Of a stretch of DNA of 44,940 nucleotides, positions 18,061-26,671 are shown piece after piece; within the stretch, counting starts at the first letter, position 1; every line of letters starts with the position of its first letter. Below the pieces are notes generated by a model. It did not search any database, was not told the DNA's origin, and was given only the letters and a program-made list of their open reading frames with translations. The DNA comes from Rhodocyclaceae bacterium (GTDB taxonomy: Bacteria > Pseudomonadota > Gammaproteobacteria > Burkholderiales > Rhodocyclaceae): NCBI GenBank assembly GCA_016721505.1, contig JADKHX010000018.1, forward strand, positions 1 to 44,940. The letters run 5' to 3'. The position numbers and the translations under genes were made by a program.

Positions 18061-19013
18061 AATTTTTCCTATTTGTTTTCTGTCTTCTCGCGGCCAATTT
18101 CAGCGCGGCCCAATCCTTGCGCATTATTTTTACCGGCGACATCATGCTCGACGACACGCCCGGTCAAGTGATCGCGCAGGGTCGCGATCCCTTCACACAT
18201 GTCGCCGAAATACTCAAAGATGCCGACTACCGAATCGGAAATTTGGAGTGCCCGATTGCCACTGTTGGTGTCCCGATGGAGAGCAAAATTTATAGCTTTC
18301 GTGCGCATCCGCGTGTGCTGCCATTTCTCGAACAGCATATCGATGCAGTGAGCGTGGCCAACAATCACACCGGCGATTATGGCAAAGCCGCGTTTATGGA
18401 AACCTTGGAGCAATTGGATAGCAAAGGCATCTTGCATTTTGGTGGTGGTGCAAACGCCAGCAGCGCACACAAGCCACTATGGATAAATCGAAACGGAATA
18501 AAAATTGCCGTACTCGGCTACAACGAATTCAAGCCGCGCTCGTTTGAAGCCGGCGCGATGACGCCCGGTATCGCTTGGAGCGAAGACAGCCATGTTGATA
18601 GCGACATACGCGCCGCCAGAAAGGCCGGCGCCGATGTGGTGATTCCGTTCATGCATTGGGGCTGGGAGCGAGAAACCACGCCGAGCGAACGACAAACCAA
18701 GCTTGCCAGAAAAATGATCGCTGCCGGCGCAGATATCGTCGTCGGCTCACATCCGCACGTTGTTCAAGGTGCTGAGATTTATCGTGGCAAGCCGATCATC
18801 TATAGCCTGGGCAATTTCGTTTTCGACAGCTTCACCACCGCTGTCACCCGACTAGGCTGGACACTGCATTTGAGTGTAGATAAAAAGGGTGTGACGCAGT
18901 GGCAAACCCGCGCCGTACAAATGGATGAAGAAGGCTTGCCGCATTGGGTTGCCGCAGCAAAGACGCCTTGTGGCAAACGGGGCGACAAAGTGGTGCGCGA
19001 ATGTCTCCACTGA
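18057..19013 (+). CDS. CapA-family metallophosphatase-like protein, secreted
   Basis: Member of the PGA_cap/CapA family, 318 residues. A signal peptide (KFFLFVFCLLAANFSAAQS) directs it to the periplasm. The metallophosphatase-like signature is present: TGDIMLD, NLECPIA, VANNHTGDYG, MHWGWE and GSHPHVVQGAEIYRGKPIIY. In Gram-positive bacteria CapA/PgsA is needed for poly-gamma-glutamate capsule export or anchoring; Gram-negative members are mostly uncharacterised. Its start overlaps the stop of the small secreted protein gene (ATGA). Being in one operon with a gamma-glutamyl ligase of the glutamine synthetase family is notable, because both point to gamma-glutamyl chemistry, though this may be coincidence. 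Confidence 0.9.
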   Translation: MKFFLFVFCLLAANFSAAQSLRIIFTGDIMLDDTPGQVIAQGRDPFTHVAEILKDADYRIGNLECPIATVGVPMESKIYSFRAHPRVLPFLEQHIDAVSVANNHTGDYGKAAFMETLEQLDSKGILHFGGGANASSAHKPLWINRNGIKIAVLGYNEFKPRSFEAGAMTPGIAWSEDSHVDSDIRAARKAGADVVIPFMHWGWERETTPSERQTKLARKMIAAGADIVVGSHPHVVQGAEIYRGKPIIYSLGNFVFDSFTTAVTRLGWTLHLSVDKKGVTQWQTRAVQMDEEGLPHWVAAAKTPCGKRGDKVVRECLH

Positions 19014-19118
19014 TGGCTCGCCCATTCAATGACCACACGCCTTCGTGACTCGGAAAGATGTGACTGCTGAAGGTACAATCGCGCCTTCCCAATCAGATTG
19101 TTGTCAAAGGAAAATCTC

Positions 19119-21050
19119 ATGTTGAATAGAACACTGGCCAGTCTTGCAGGGGTTTTACTAATTCTCTGCGGCGCCACATCGATTGCACGTGCGGCCGACA
19201 AACCCGGCGTCGAGTTGTTCTTCAAGAACAGTGACATAAGTGGTGTCAGTCTGTCACCGTCTGGCAAGTACTTGGCGGTGAATATTCGAGGCAAGTCGGG
19301 CCGGATGGTCTTGGGTATTGCAGAAACGGCGAATATTGCTAAGGTGAATATCATCGCCAAGAACGACGATATCGATGTTGTGTCAGCGCGTTGGCTGACC
19401 GACGATCGTTTGCTGTTCTCGATTTCGAACAGGCTCGACTTGGATGACCGACGTAGCGGCGACACCTTTGTTATTAATCGTGATGGCAGCAACCAAAGTA
19501 AAGCCATCGAATATTCGATTTTGGATGCGATGGACGACGGTAGCGAGGATCTGTTGGTCTCCAAATCGACGCGCAAGGCCACCGATGGCTCGGTGAAGAG
19601 CATTCAGCTGTTTCGGTTGAACACGAAAACACTCAAGACATCTGAACTTTTAAAGGGCCTGCAACCAAAAGACGTTACCGGCTGGCTGCGCGACAAAGAC
19701 AACGAACCACGTTTTGCCTTTGCTGGAGATGAAGATGAAACCGTAGTCCATTACCGGGCGCCGGGGGGCAACGATTGGGTAGAAATTTCACGTTTCAAAT
19801 TTTTCGATCCGGCAGCGATATCGCCCGCATTTATTGACGGTTCCGGGCAAGCGTACGTGAGCAAACAGGATGCCAATGGTTTTGCCGCTTTATATACCTA
19901 CGATCCAGTCAAGCGCATGGTCGGCGCACAACCGTTGCTTACTACCCCAGGCTTTGACGCTGATGCAGACCCGATATTGGAATACAAAACGAAACGCCTA
20001 CTCGGCGTACGCTACTTGACCGACGCTAGGAACGCTATTTGGTACGATCCTGTGCTCAAAGATATTCAGAAAACTTTTGATGAAAACTTCCCTGGCACCA
20101 TCAATCGGCTCGATTGTAGGGGTGATCCGGCCAACTATGCATGCGTCGTGTTCTCGTACTCTGACCAAAATCCAGGGCAATATTATTTGTTCAGACCGGC
20201 ATCCAGTGAGCTCGCATCCATCGGTGCGCTCAGACCAAAAATTATCCCCGAGCAAATGGCCACCAAGAGTTTCTACCGTTACGCTGCACGTGACGGTTTG
20301 CAAATCCCTGTCTATGTCACGATGCCCCCAGGTAAAGCCAGCGGTCCGCGGCCTGCGGTGGTGATGGTTCATGGTGGCCCCAGCCTCCGCGGCGGCGGCT
20401 GGAATTGGGATCCATCCGCACAGTTTCTTGCGTCTCGTGGCTATGTGGTGATTGAACCGGAATTTCGCGGCAGTACTGGGTTCGGTCAAAAACACTTCGA
20501 AGCGGGCTGGAAGAAGTGGGGCCTTGAGATGCAAGACGACATCACTGATGCGACCAACTGGGCAATTTCAAAGGGTTGGGTTGACAAGAATCGGGTGGCG
20601 ATTGCTGGCGCGAGTTACGGCGGCTACGCGACACTGATGGGTCTTATCAAAACACCTGAACTATTCCGCTGCGGTATCAACTGGGTTGGCGTTACCGATA
20701 TAGACCTGCTGTTCACGGTGACATGGAGTGACTTGTCGGACACGTACGCGCGCTACGGGAGTAAGGTTGTAATCGGCGACCCGGACAAAGATGCTGAACG
20801 TTTCAAGGCGACATCCCCACTTGCTCAACATGAACGCTTAAAGAAACCGCTACTTATGGCCTATGGGGCTAGCGATGTAAGGGTGCCGCTGGTACACGGC
20901 ACCAAATTCCGCGATGCTGTAATGAAGCACAATCAAAATGTCGAATGGGTCGTTTACGACAAAGAGGGACACGGTTGGAATTTGGAGAAAAACAATTATG
21001 ACTGGTGGAATCGCGTCGACGCCTTTCTTGAGAAACACATGAAGCCGTAA
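19119..21050 (+). CDS. secreted S9 prolyl-oligopeptidase-type peptidase, copy 1
   Basis: Periplasmic or secreted serine peptidase, about 643 residues from ATG 19119, which has AAGGA upstream (a TTG further up at 19098 lacks this support). It has a signal peptide (LASLAGVLLILCGATSIARA), then a beta-propeller-like N-terminal half with LSPSGKYLAVNIRGKSG, and a C-terminal alpha/beta-hydrolase domain. Catalytic triad: Ser499 in GASYGGYA, Asp586 in GASDVRVP and His618 in EGHGW. The family cleaves short peptides, often after proline or acyl-amino acids. A strong terminator and a close paralog follow directly. Confidence 0.93.
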   Translation: MLNRTLASLAGVLLILCGATSIARAADKPGVELFFKNSDISGVSLSPSGKYLAVNIRGKSGRMVLGIAETANIAKVNIIAKNDDIDVVSARWLTDDRLLFSISNRLDLDDRRSGDTFVINRDGSNQSKAIEYSILDAMDDGSEDLLVSKSTRKATDGSVKSIQLFRLNTKTLKTSELLKGLQPKDVTGWLRDKDNEPRFAFAGDEDETVVHYRAPGGNDWVEISRFKFFDPAAISPAFIDGSGQAYVSKQDANGFAALYTYDPVKRMVGAQPLLTTPGFDADADPILEYKTKRLLGVRYLTDARNAIWYDPVLKDIQKTFDENFPGTINRLDCRGDPANYACVVFSYSDQNPGQYYLFRPASSELASIGALRPKIIPEQMATKSFYRYAARDGLQIPVYVTMPPGKASGPRPAVVMVHGGPSLRGGGWNWDPSAQFLASRGYVVIEPEFRGSTGFGQKHFEAGWKKWGLEMQDDITDATNWAISKGWVDKNRVAIAGASYGGYATLMGLIKTPELFRCGINWVGVTDIDLLFTVTWSDLSDTYARYGSKVVIGDPDKDAERFKATSPLAQHERLKKPLLMAYGASDVRVPLVHGTKFRDAVMKHNQNVEWVVYDKEGHGWNLEKNNYDWWNRVDAFLEKHMKP

Positions 21051-21079
21051 CAAGGCTAGCCAGTCAAATAACTTTTAAT

Positions 21080-21109
21080 GCCCTCGAGAATTTCTCGAGG
21101 GCTTTTTTT
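21080..21109 (+). terminator. rho-independent terminator after the first S9 peptidase
   Basis: GCCCTCGAGA (21080-21089) pairs perfectly with TCTCGAGGGC (21093-21102) across a 3-nt loop and is followed by seven T residues. It separates the transcripts of the two tandem peptidase genes. Confidence 0.93.
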
Positions 21110-21208
21110 CGTCTGCTTTGGATGCGGGAGGTGGTCAGTCGCACGCCTTATCTGGTCGGCTTAGAATTCAACCCCGACAATCGCCATACCAATCTTAATG
21201 AGCTTGCC

Positions 21209-23134
21209 ATGATTCGATCTCTCGCTTTCATTGCTATCGCGTGGTCGGCGATATCTGGTTGCAACGCGTTTGGACAGACAACTTCCAAACTGCCGACGAA
21301 GGCCTTTTTCGGATCGTCGCAACTAGGGACAATTAGCCTTTCACCATCAGGTAAATATTTAGCAATTACCGCGACTGGTTCTAGCGGCCACTATGAGTTG
21401 GGTATAGCAGAAACTGCCAACCTTGGCGCTCTAAAGATCGTCCAAAGATTTAAAGACATAAGCATCTATGCGCCAAGATGGATAAACGACGAACGCCTTT
21501 ATTTCGCGCTGGGTGATCCGGGTGACTTGCTCGGCAGACACAATGGAATGCACACGGTGATAAATCGTGACGGGTCCGGCGCTTTGCAACTCAACGAGAG
21601 TGTTTGGCGTTTGCTGGACGACGGGTCGGACGATGTTATCGTTAGCAAAGCAACGCGTAACAATACGGACGGCGCAGTCAACAGCGTGGAACTTTTCCGC
21701 ATGGACACCCACACTATGCGACGAACTGCTCTCCTGGACGATTTACAACCCAGGAATGTGACTAATTGGGTGTTCGACAAGGACAATCAACCCCGATATG
21801 CCTACGCGACGGAAGATGACGCCACCATCGTGCATTACCGCAAGCCGGGGCAATCAAAATGGGCAGAAGTGAGCCGGTTCAAGTTTTACGATCCAAAAGC
21901 ATTTTCGCCAGCATTCATCGATGGCACTGGCCAGACCTATGTGACGATGAATGATCCGGAGGGTTTTGCGGCGCTTTATCGATTCGATCCCGAGGCGCGT
22001 CAAGTCGCCTCTGAACCGACATTTGAAGTCAAAGGTTTTGACATTCGAGCGGCACCAGTATTTGAAAGTACAACACGTCGCCTGCTCGGGTTTCAGTATG
22101 AAAGCGATGCGCCCGGCACCTATTGGTTCGATGAAAAGATGTTGGCGATTCAGGCGATTGTCGACAAGAAACTGCCGGCGACAATAAACGCTCTGAACTG
22201 TGCTGGCAAAGATGAAAATCGCGTTTGCGTTGTTCGTTCTGGCTCAGATCAGCAGCCAAGCAAATTCTATTTATTCCAGCCTGAGCGTAACGAGTGGACT
22301 GTCATCGGTGAGACACGACCCTGGATAAATCCACGAAAAATGGCCCGGGTGGATTTTCATCGTTTTCAAGCTCGTGACGGTCTGAGTATTCCAGTTTATG
22401 TCACCACTCCAACCGATGGCGCGAGTGGTCCGCGACCAGCCGTCGTTTTGATTCATGGCGGCCCCAACGTTCGCGGCGGGCATTGGGTTTGGAATCCACA
22501 AGCGCAGTTTCTTGCTTCACGCGGCTATCTGGTTATCGAAGCCGATTACCGTGGCAGCACAGGATATGGCTTCAAACATTTTCAAGCAGGTTGGAAACAA
22601 TGGGGTCTGGCAATGCAAGACGATATCGCGGATGCAACAAACTGGGCGATTGCAAAAGGGTTTGCCGACAAAAATCGCATTGCAATTGGCGGCGCAAGCT
22701 ACGGTGGTTACGCGACGTTGATGGGCTTAATCAAGAATCCCGAGTTATTCCGTTGTGGCTTTGAATGGGCCGGTGTGACAGATATTGATCTGCGGTTTAG
22801 CGTGACGTGGAGTGATGCATCGGATCGAATTTTGCGCTATGACCTGAGAACCTTGATGGGTGATCCGGAAAAAGATGCAGCGCAGTTTCAAGCAACTTCA
22901 CCACTAAGATTGCATAAACACTTAACGCAGCCATTGTTGCTAGGTTATGGGGCGAGTGACCGGCGAGTACCGCTGGTACACGGGACAAAACTGCGCGATG
23001 AAGTCATGAAGCATAACGACCACGTCGAATGGGTTGCCTACGATCTGGAAGGGCATGGCTGGGCACTAACCAAAAACAATATTGACTGGTGGACACGTGT
23101 TGAGAAATTTCTGGAAAGAAATATGCAGCGGTAA
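21209..23134 (+). CDS. S9 prolyl-oligopeptidase-type peptidase, copy 2, possible lipoprotein
   Basis: Paralog of the preceding peptidase, about 641 residues if started at ATG 21209. That start gives a clean signal peptide ending SAISGC, which resembles a lipobox, so the protein may be lipid-anchored. An earlier ATG at 21122 would add 29 polar residues and break the signal. The propeller-like half (LSPSGKYLAI, DGSDDVIVSKATRN) is followed by the hydrolase domain with Ser497 in GGASYGGYA, Asp584 in GASDRRVP and His616 in EGHGW. It has its own transcription unit because a terminator precedes it. It converges on the YcaQ-like gene with only 3 nt between stops. Confidence 0.92.
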   Translation: MIRSLAFIAIAWSAISGCNAFGQTTSKLPTKAFFGSSQLGTISLSPSGKYLAITATGSSGHYELGIAETANLGALKIVQRFKDISIYAPRWINDERLYFALGDPGDLLGRHNGMHTVINRDGSGALQLNESVWRLLDDGSDDVIVSKATRNNTDGAVNSVELFRMDTHTMRRTALLDDLQPRNVTNWVFDKDNQPRYAYATEDDATIVHYRKPGQSKWAEVSRFKFYDPKAFSPAFIDGTGQTYVTMNDPEGFAALYRFDPEARQVASEPTFEVKGFDIRAAPVFESTTRRLLGFQYESDAPGTYWFDEKMLAIQAIVDKKLPATINALNCAGKDENRVCVVRSGSDQQPSKFYLFQPERNEWTVIGETRPWINPRKMARVDFHRFQARDGLSIPVYVTTPTDGASGPRPAVVLIHGGPNVRGGHWVWNPQAQFLASRGYLVIEADYRGSTGYGFKHFQAGWKQWGLAMQDDIADATNWAIAKGFADKNRIAIGGASYGGYATLMGLIKNPELFRCGFEWAGVTDIDLRFSVTWSDASDRILRYDLRTLMGDPEKDAAQFQATSPLRLHKHLTQPLLLGYGASDRRVPLVHGTKLRDEVMKHNDHVEWVAYDLEGHGWALTKNNIDWWTRVEKFLERNMQR

Positions 23135-23137
23135 ATC

Positions 23138-24355
23138 TTACTTTGACGAGTTCAGCATTCCCTTAATCGCCCTTGGCACTTTCCCGAGGGCGACTTCTTT
23201 TGTGCCGTGCCAATCAGCACAAGCTTGAATCGCACGTCGAATATCCGTGCCAAGCCGCTCTGTCACCTTGATGCCGTCTTCCAAATACAGCGCCTTAACT
23301 TCAAACACACCTTGCGCGCGATGGGCTTTGGCATCAAGCCGCCCGACAATTTTCCCGCGTGAAAGTAGGGGCAACACAAAGTAGCCGTAGACGCGTTTTG
23401 GGGCTGGGGTGTAGCACTCGATGCGGTAATCGAAATCAAATAATTCTGCGGCGCGTTTGCGATCCCACACAACCGGATCGAAGGGTGAGAGCAGGGTGGT
23501 GACGGTGGATTTGAGCTTGCCGTTTTTTGCGGCATCGAGTTGCCCGGCCAACTCGCGATGCACAAAAAAGTCGTCCGTCGAATTTTCTACCCGCACTGGA
23601 ATCAACACACCATGGTCTGCCAACTCGTGTAACGCCGCCGCGTATTTGCCACGTTTCAGGCGGTAGTAATCGCCGACCCAATTGGCTTTCACAATACCCA
23701 GTGCGCGACAAGATTTGGCGATCATTTCGGTCTGTGCTTGTGCTTTGCTTGGCAGGTGTTGCTTGTCGTCCCAATGTGGCAGCACACGCGACCTGATGTC
23801 ATACACCCGCTGAAAACTTCGGCGCTCACTGACCATCAATTCACCGGTAGTGAATAGCGCTTCGAGGTGACGTTTCTCAGGTTTCCAATCCCACCAACCG
23901 CTGCCCTTTTTTCCTTCAGCGCGCGCGAAATCTTTGGATTGCACGGGGCCATTTTCAGTCACCTGTTTGAGAATTTTCTTGATCTCGGATTTGTGTTCGG
24001 CAATCCACTTCGCCGAATATTTCCAACCCATCGCGGCAGGGTCAAGCATGCGATGACGCAGCAATCCGTAGTCCGCGGTCGGCACAAAACAGGCTTCGTG
24101 CGCCCAGTATTCAAATAAATTTCCCTCACTCAAATGCTGTTCCAACCACTGCATATCGTAATGCCCAAGCCGGCTCCACAACACAAAATACGGACTGCGC
24201 GCGACCACCGAAATAGTATCGATTTGCAGCAGCGCCATGCGCGCTATGGTGGCCATTACATCGGTTTTGGTGGCTTTACGGCGCGGTGCGGTGAGCAGGC
24301 CTTGCGCAGCGAGATGAAGGGCGCGGGCACTGGCGAGATCAAGGTCGATGGTCAT
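23138..24355 (-). CDS. YcaQ/AlkZ-like DNA glycosylase (winged-helix DUF1006 family)
   Basis: Winged helix-turn-helix protein of about 405 residues, family HTH_42. E. coli YcaQ and Streptomyces AlkZ unhook DNA interstrand crosslinks and remove bulky N-alkyl bases. The family's catalytic QxD/QxQ motif is probably LLQIDTISVV, near residue 45, followed by RSPYFVLWSRLG. FEYWAHEACFVP is also family-typical, and the C-terminal region contains SPFDPVVWDRKRAAELFDFDY. The ATG at 24355 (MTIDLDLASARALH) is preferred; the frame stays open upstream but without a better start. It is in the same direction as the radical SAM gene, 90 nt downstream, with a hairpin and a repeat copy between them. Confidence 0.88.
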   Translation of the reverse strand: MTIDLDLASARALHLAAQGLLTAPRRKATKTDVMATIARMALLQIDTISVVARSPYFVLWSRLGHYDMQWLEQHLSEGNLFEYWAHEACFVPTADYGLLRHRMLDPAAMGWKYSAKWIAEHKSEIKKILKQVTENGPVQSKDFARAEGKKGSGWWDWKPEKRHLEALFTTGELMVSERRSFQRVYDIRSRVLPHWDDKQHLPSKAQAQTEMIAKSCRALGIVKANWVGDYYRLKRGKYAAALHELADHGVLIPVRVENSTDDFFVHRELAGQLDAAKNGKLKSTVTTLLSPFDPVVWDRKRAAELFDFDYRIECYTPAPKRVYGYFVLPLLSRGKIVGRLDAKAHRAQGVFEVKALYLEDGIKVTERLGTDIRRAIQACADWHGTKEVALGKVPRAIKGMLNSSK

Positions 24356-24396
24356 TTTGAAAAGGTTTCTTTTGGGAGGAAAATTTTTGCGACGAT

Positions 24397-24416
24397 GTCG
24401 GCTGTGCAAAGCCGAC
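24397..24416. other. short intergenic hairpin
   Basis: GTCGGCT (24397-24403) pairs with AGCCGAC (24410-24416) across a 6-nt loop. It lies between the radical SAM stop and the YcaQ-like start. There is no downstream T tract in the leftward direction, so it is not a classical terminator. Confidence 0.4.
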
Positions 24417-24424
24417 ACTACACA

Positions 24425-24438
24425 CCAGCACCAACTTG
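24425..24438 (+). repeat. dispersed palindromic repeat, copy 6 (core only)
   Basis: CCAGCACCAACTTG has one mismatch from the core. The leader is not conserved. It lies 8 nt past the stop of the leftward radical SAM gene. Confidence 0.65.
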
Positions 24439-24445
24439 CATTTTG

Positions 24446-26407
24446 TTATCCGTGTTTGTCGCTCAACGCCCGCGCCACAAAATTTTTTGCCACCCGTGTC
24501 TTCGGCGTGCCCGGTGCAAACCATTTGCGCACGTCGTCGTCCAGCCCTATGCCGTGCATGTAGTTGTATAGCGCCTTGTTCAGCGCCACGCCGAGTGCAT
24601 CGTGGTCGACGCCAGTCGGGTCGATGAACTGCACATCGTTCTTGGCGAAGGTTCCTGCCGGCAAAGGTTTCAGCGTGATGCCGTATTCCCGCGGGGCGAT
24701 GCCGACAGGCGAGTGCACGGTGCAGGCGAAGCGGTGGAAGTAGCCGGACTGGATGCAGCCGGCCGCGAAAAGCTGGCGCACGTATTCGAGCGCGTCTACG
24801 GTGTCCTGCACAGTTTGCGTGGGGAAGCCATACATCAAATAGGCATGCACCAAAATGCCGACATCGGAAAACGCGCGCGTGACTTGCGCGACTTGCGCGA
24901 CCGACACGCCTTTTTTCATCAGATTCAATAAGCGATCGGAGGCGACTTCCAGCCCGCCGGAAATCGCAATGCAGCCGCTTTCTGCAAGTGTCTCGCATAG
25001 TTCAGGGGTGAAGGATTTTTCGAAACGAATATTGCCCCACCAGGAAATTTTTCGCTGACGTTTGAGTAACTCGTCGGCGAGCGTTTTCAGCGCTTTCGGC
25101 GGTGCAGCTTCATCAACAAAATGAAATCCGCTTTGGCCGGTTTCCGCGACAATTTCTTCGATGCGGTCGACCAGCAAGGAGGCCGAGGCAGTCTCGTAGC
25201 GGGCGATGTAATCCAGCGACACATCGCAAAAACTACATTTTTTCCAATAACAACCATGCGCCACGGTCAGCTTGTTCCAGCGTCCGTCAGACCACAGCCG
25301 GTGCATGGGATTGAGCATATCGAGTAGCGACAAATAGTCGCCTATCGGCAGGCCGTCCCAAGTTGGCGTACCGATTTCGGCAAAGGGCACGTCGGGCGTT
25401 TGCTGATTGATGTAGCGCACGCTACCTGCATCGCGCACGAAAGTTCGCACCAGCGATGTTGCTGCGGTATGCCCGCTCAAATGTTCGAGCAGTGCCAGCA
25501 CCGGCCGCTCGCCGTCATCCAGCGTCACGTAATCAAAATGATCGAACACGCGCGGCTCGGCCAGCTCGCGCAATTCCGTATTCACATAACCACCACCGAG
25601 CACGGTAACGATGTTTGCATCCTGCAACTTGATGGTCTGCGCGATGCGAAACGCGGCATACACCGCGCCAGGGAATGGCACGGAAATCAGCACGACTTGC
25701 GGCGCATGTTTGGCGATGGCAGCAAGCGTCAGATCGCGCAAAGTTTCATCGACCAAATTCAGCGGCGCGGCCAGTGCTTGTGCCAGCGGTTCAAAACTTG
25801 CCTGCGATTGCGCCAGCGATTCGGCGTAGCGCACAAATTCAAATCGTGTATCAATTGCCTCGCGCAAGACATCAGCCAAATCATTCAAATACAGTGTCGC
25901 CAAGTGCCGCGCCTTGTCCTGCACGCCCAGCGCGCCGAACGCCCACGCCAGCGGATCACCGCCGTCCTTGTCGACATAAGCATCGAGCGCTGCAAAACGT
26001 GGCCCTTCGGGCAAAAAACAGCGTCCGGCTATTCGATGCGCCATGGTTGGGTCTTTGCTTTGTAGAAACGCCACAGTCGCATCTATCGTCGAGTGATACG
26101 CATCGAATGCGCTATCAAAGGCGCGAACTAAAGGCGAACGTTTGACCTTGGACAAGGCCATGATTCGTTCACGTACTTGTTCCAAGCCATGTGCAGAAAA
26201 CAAGTGCAACACCAAGGCCAGCGCCAAATCTTCCTGCGTTGCTGGGACTCCAACCGAGCGTAAAAATCCTGTCAGATATGCCGTCGATGGGTAAGGCGTA
26301 TTGAGTTGCGTCATCGGCGGGATGATGGACAGCACACGCGCAGAAATCGCGGCGCGTGGCGCTGCTGGCGATTTAAATGAAATGGTTGCAGACGACATGG
26401 GTGGCAT
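24446..26407 (-). CDS. B12-binding-type radical SAM protein
   Basis: Iron-sulfur enzyme of 653 residues. The [4Fe-4S]-binding CxxxCxxC is in HGCYWKKCSFCDVS, about residue 395. Ahead of it, QVVLISVPFPG and VTLGGGYVNTELREL fit the cobalamin-binding-like Rossmann domain usual in this class, though the DxHxxG cobalamin motif is not seen. Later segments (WWGNIRFEKS, GGLEVASDRLLNLMKKGV, AYLMYGFPTQTVQDTVDAL) follow the radical SAM barrel pattern. The N-terminal 200 residues are helical and uncharacterised. Reaction and substrate are unknown. Two ATG starts (26407 and 26398) are possible, both with weak ribosome binding sites. Confidence 0.9.
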   Translation of the reverse strand: MPPMSSATISFKSPAAPRAAISARVLSIIPPMTQLNTPYPSTAYLTGFLRSVGVPATQEDLALALVLHLFSAHGLEQVRERIMALSKVKRSPLVRAFDSAFDAYHSTIDATVAFLQSKDPTMAHRIAGRCFLPEGPRFAALDAYVDKDGGDPLAWAFGALGVQDKARHLATLYLNDLADVLREAIDTRFEFVRYAESLAQSQASFEPLAQALAAPLNLVDETLRDLTLAAIAKHAPQVVLISVPFPGAVYAAFRIAQTIKLQDANIVTVLGGGYVNTELRELAEPRVFDHFDYVTLDDGERPVLALLEHLSGHTAATSLVRTFVRDAGSVRYINQQTPDVPFAEIGTPTWDGLPIGDYLSLLDMLNPMHRLWSDGRWNKLTVAHGCYWKKCSFCDVSLDYIARYETASASLLVDRIEEIVAETGQSGFHFVDEAAPPKALKTLADELLKRQRKISWWGNIRFEKSFTPELCETLAESGCIAISGGLEVASDRLLNLMKKGVSVAQVAQVTRAFSDVGILVHAYLMYGFPTQTVQDTVDALEYVRQLFAAGCIQSGYFHRFACTVHSPVGIAPREYGITLKPLPAGTFAKNDVQFIDPTGVDHDALGVALNKALYNYMHGIGLDDDVRKWFAPGTPKTRVAKNFVARALSDKHG

Positions 26408-26671
26408 TATCTACCGTGGGTACATTTGCGCGCCAGTTGGTGTACGAAACAAAGACAAACGCGAAGACCACGAACGATAATGCGGTCGCGCAACAGGCTC
26501 GTTCAGCGCCGTCAGGTCTGATCACAATTCTTAGTGATTGAGCTGGACTCCTACTCAATGCGACAATGCCGTTCATCCCACATACCAACGACGGGAGTAG
26601 AACTTTTAGCTATTCGTTGGCGTGACATGTTTTGATAAATTGCAATCTCTCCTGTGGCACGTAGGTACGAA
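26408..26671. other. gene-free stretch between divergent genes
   Basis: About 260 nt holding the promoters of the leftward radical SAM gene and the rightward nlpD-like gene. CGCCAGTTGGTGT at 26431-26443 may be a remnant of the dispersed repeat. I see no RNA gene or other structure. Confidence 0.5.

Noticed and set aside
26431..26444. CGCCAGTTGGTGT as another copy of the dispersed repeat
   Set aside because: Only about 11 bases match one arm and the leader is absent; kept only as a possible remnant, not counted.
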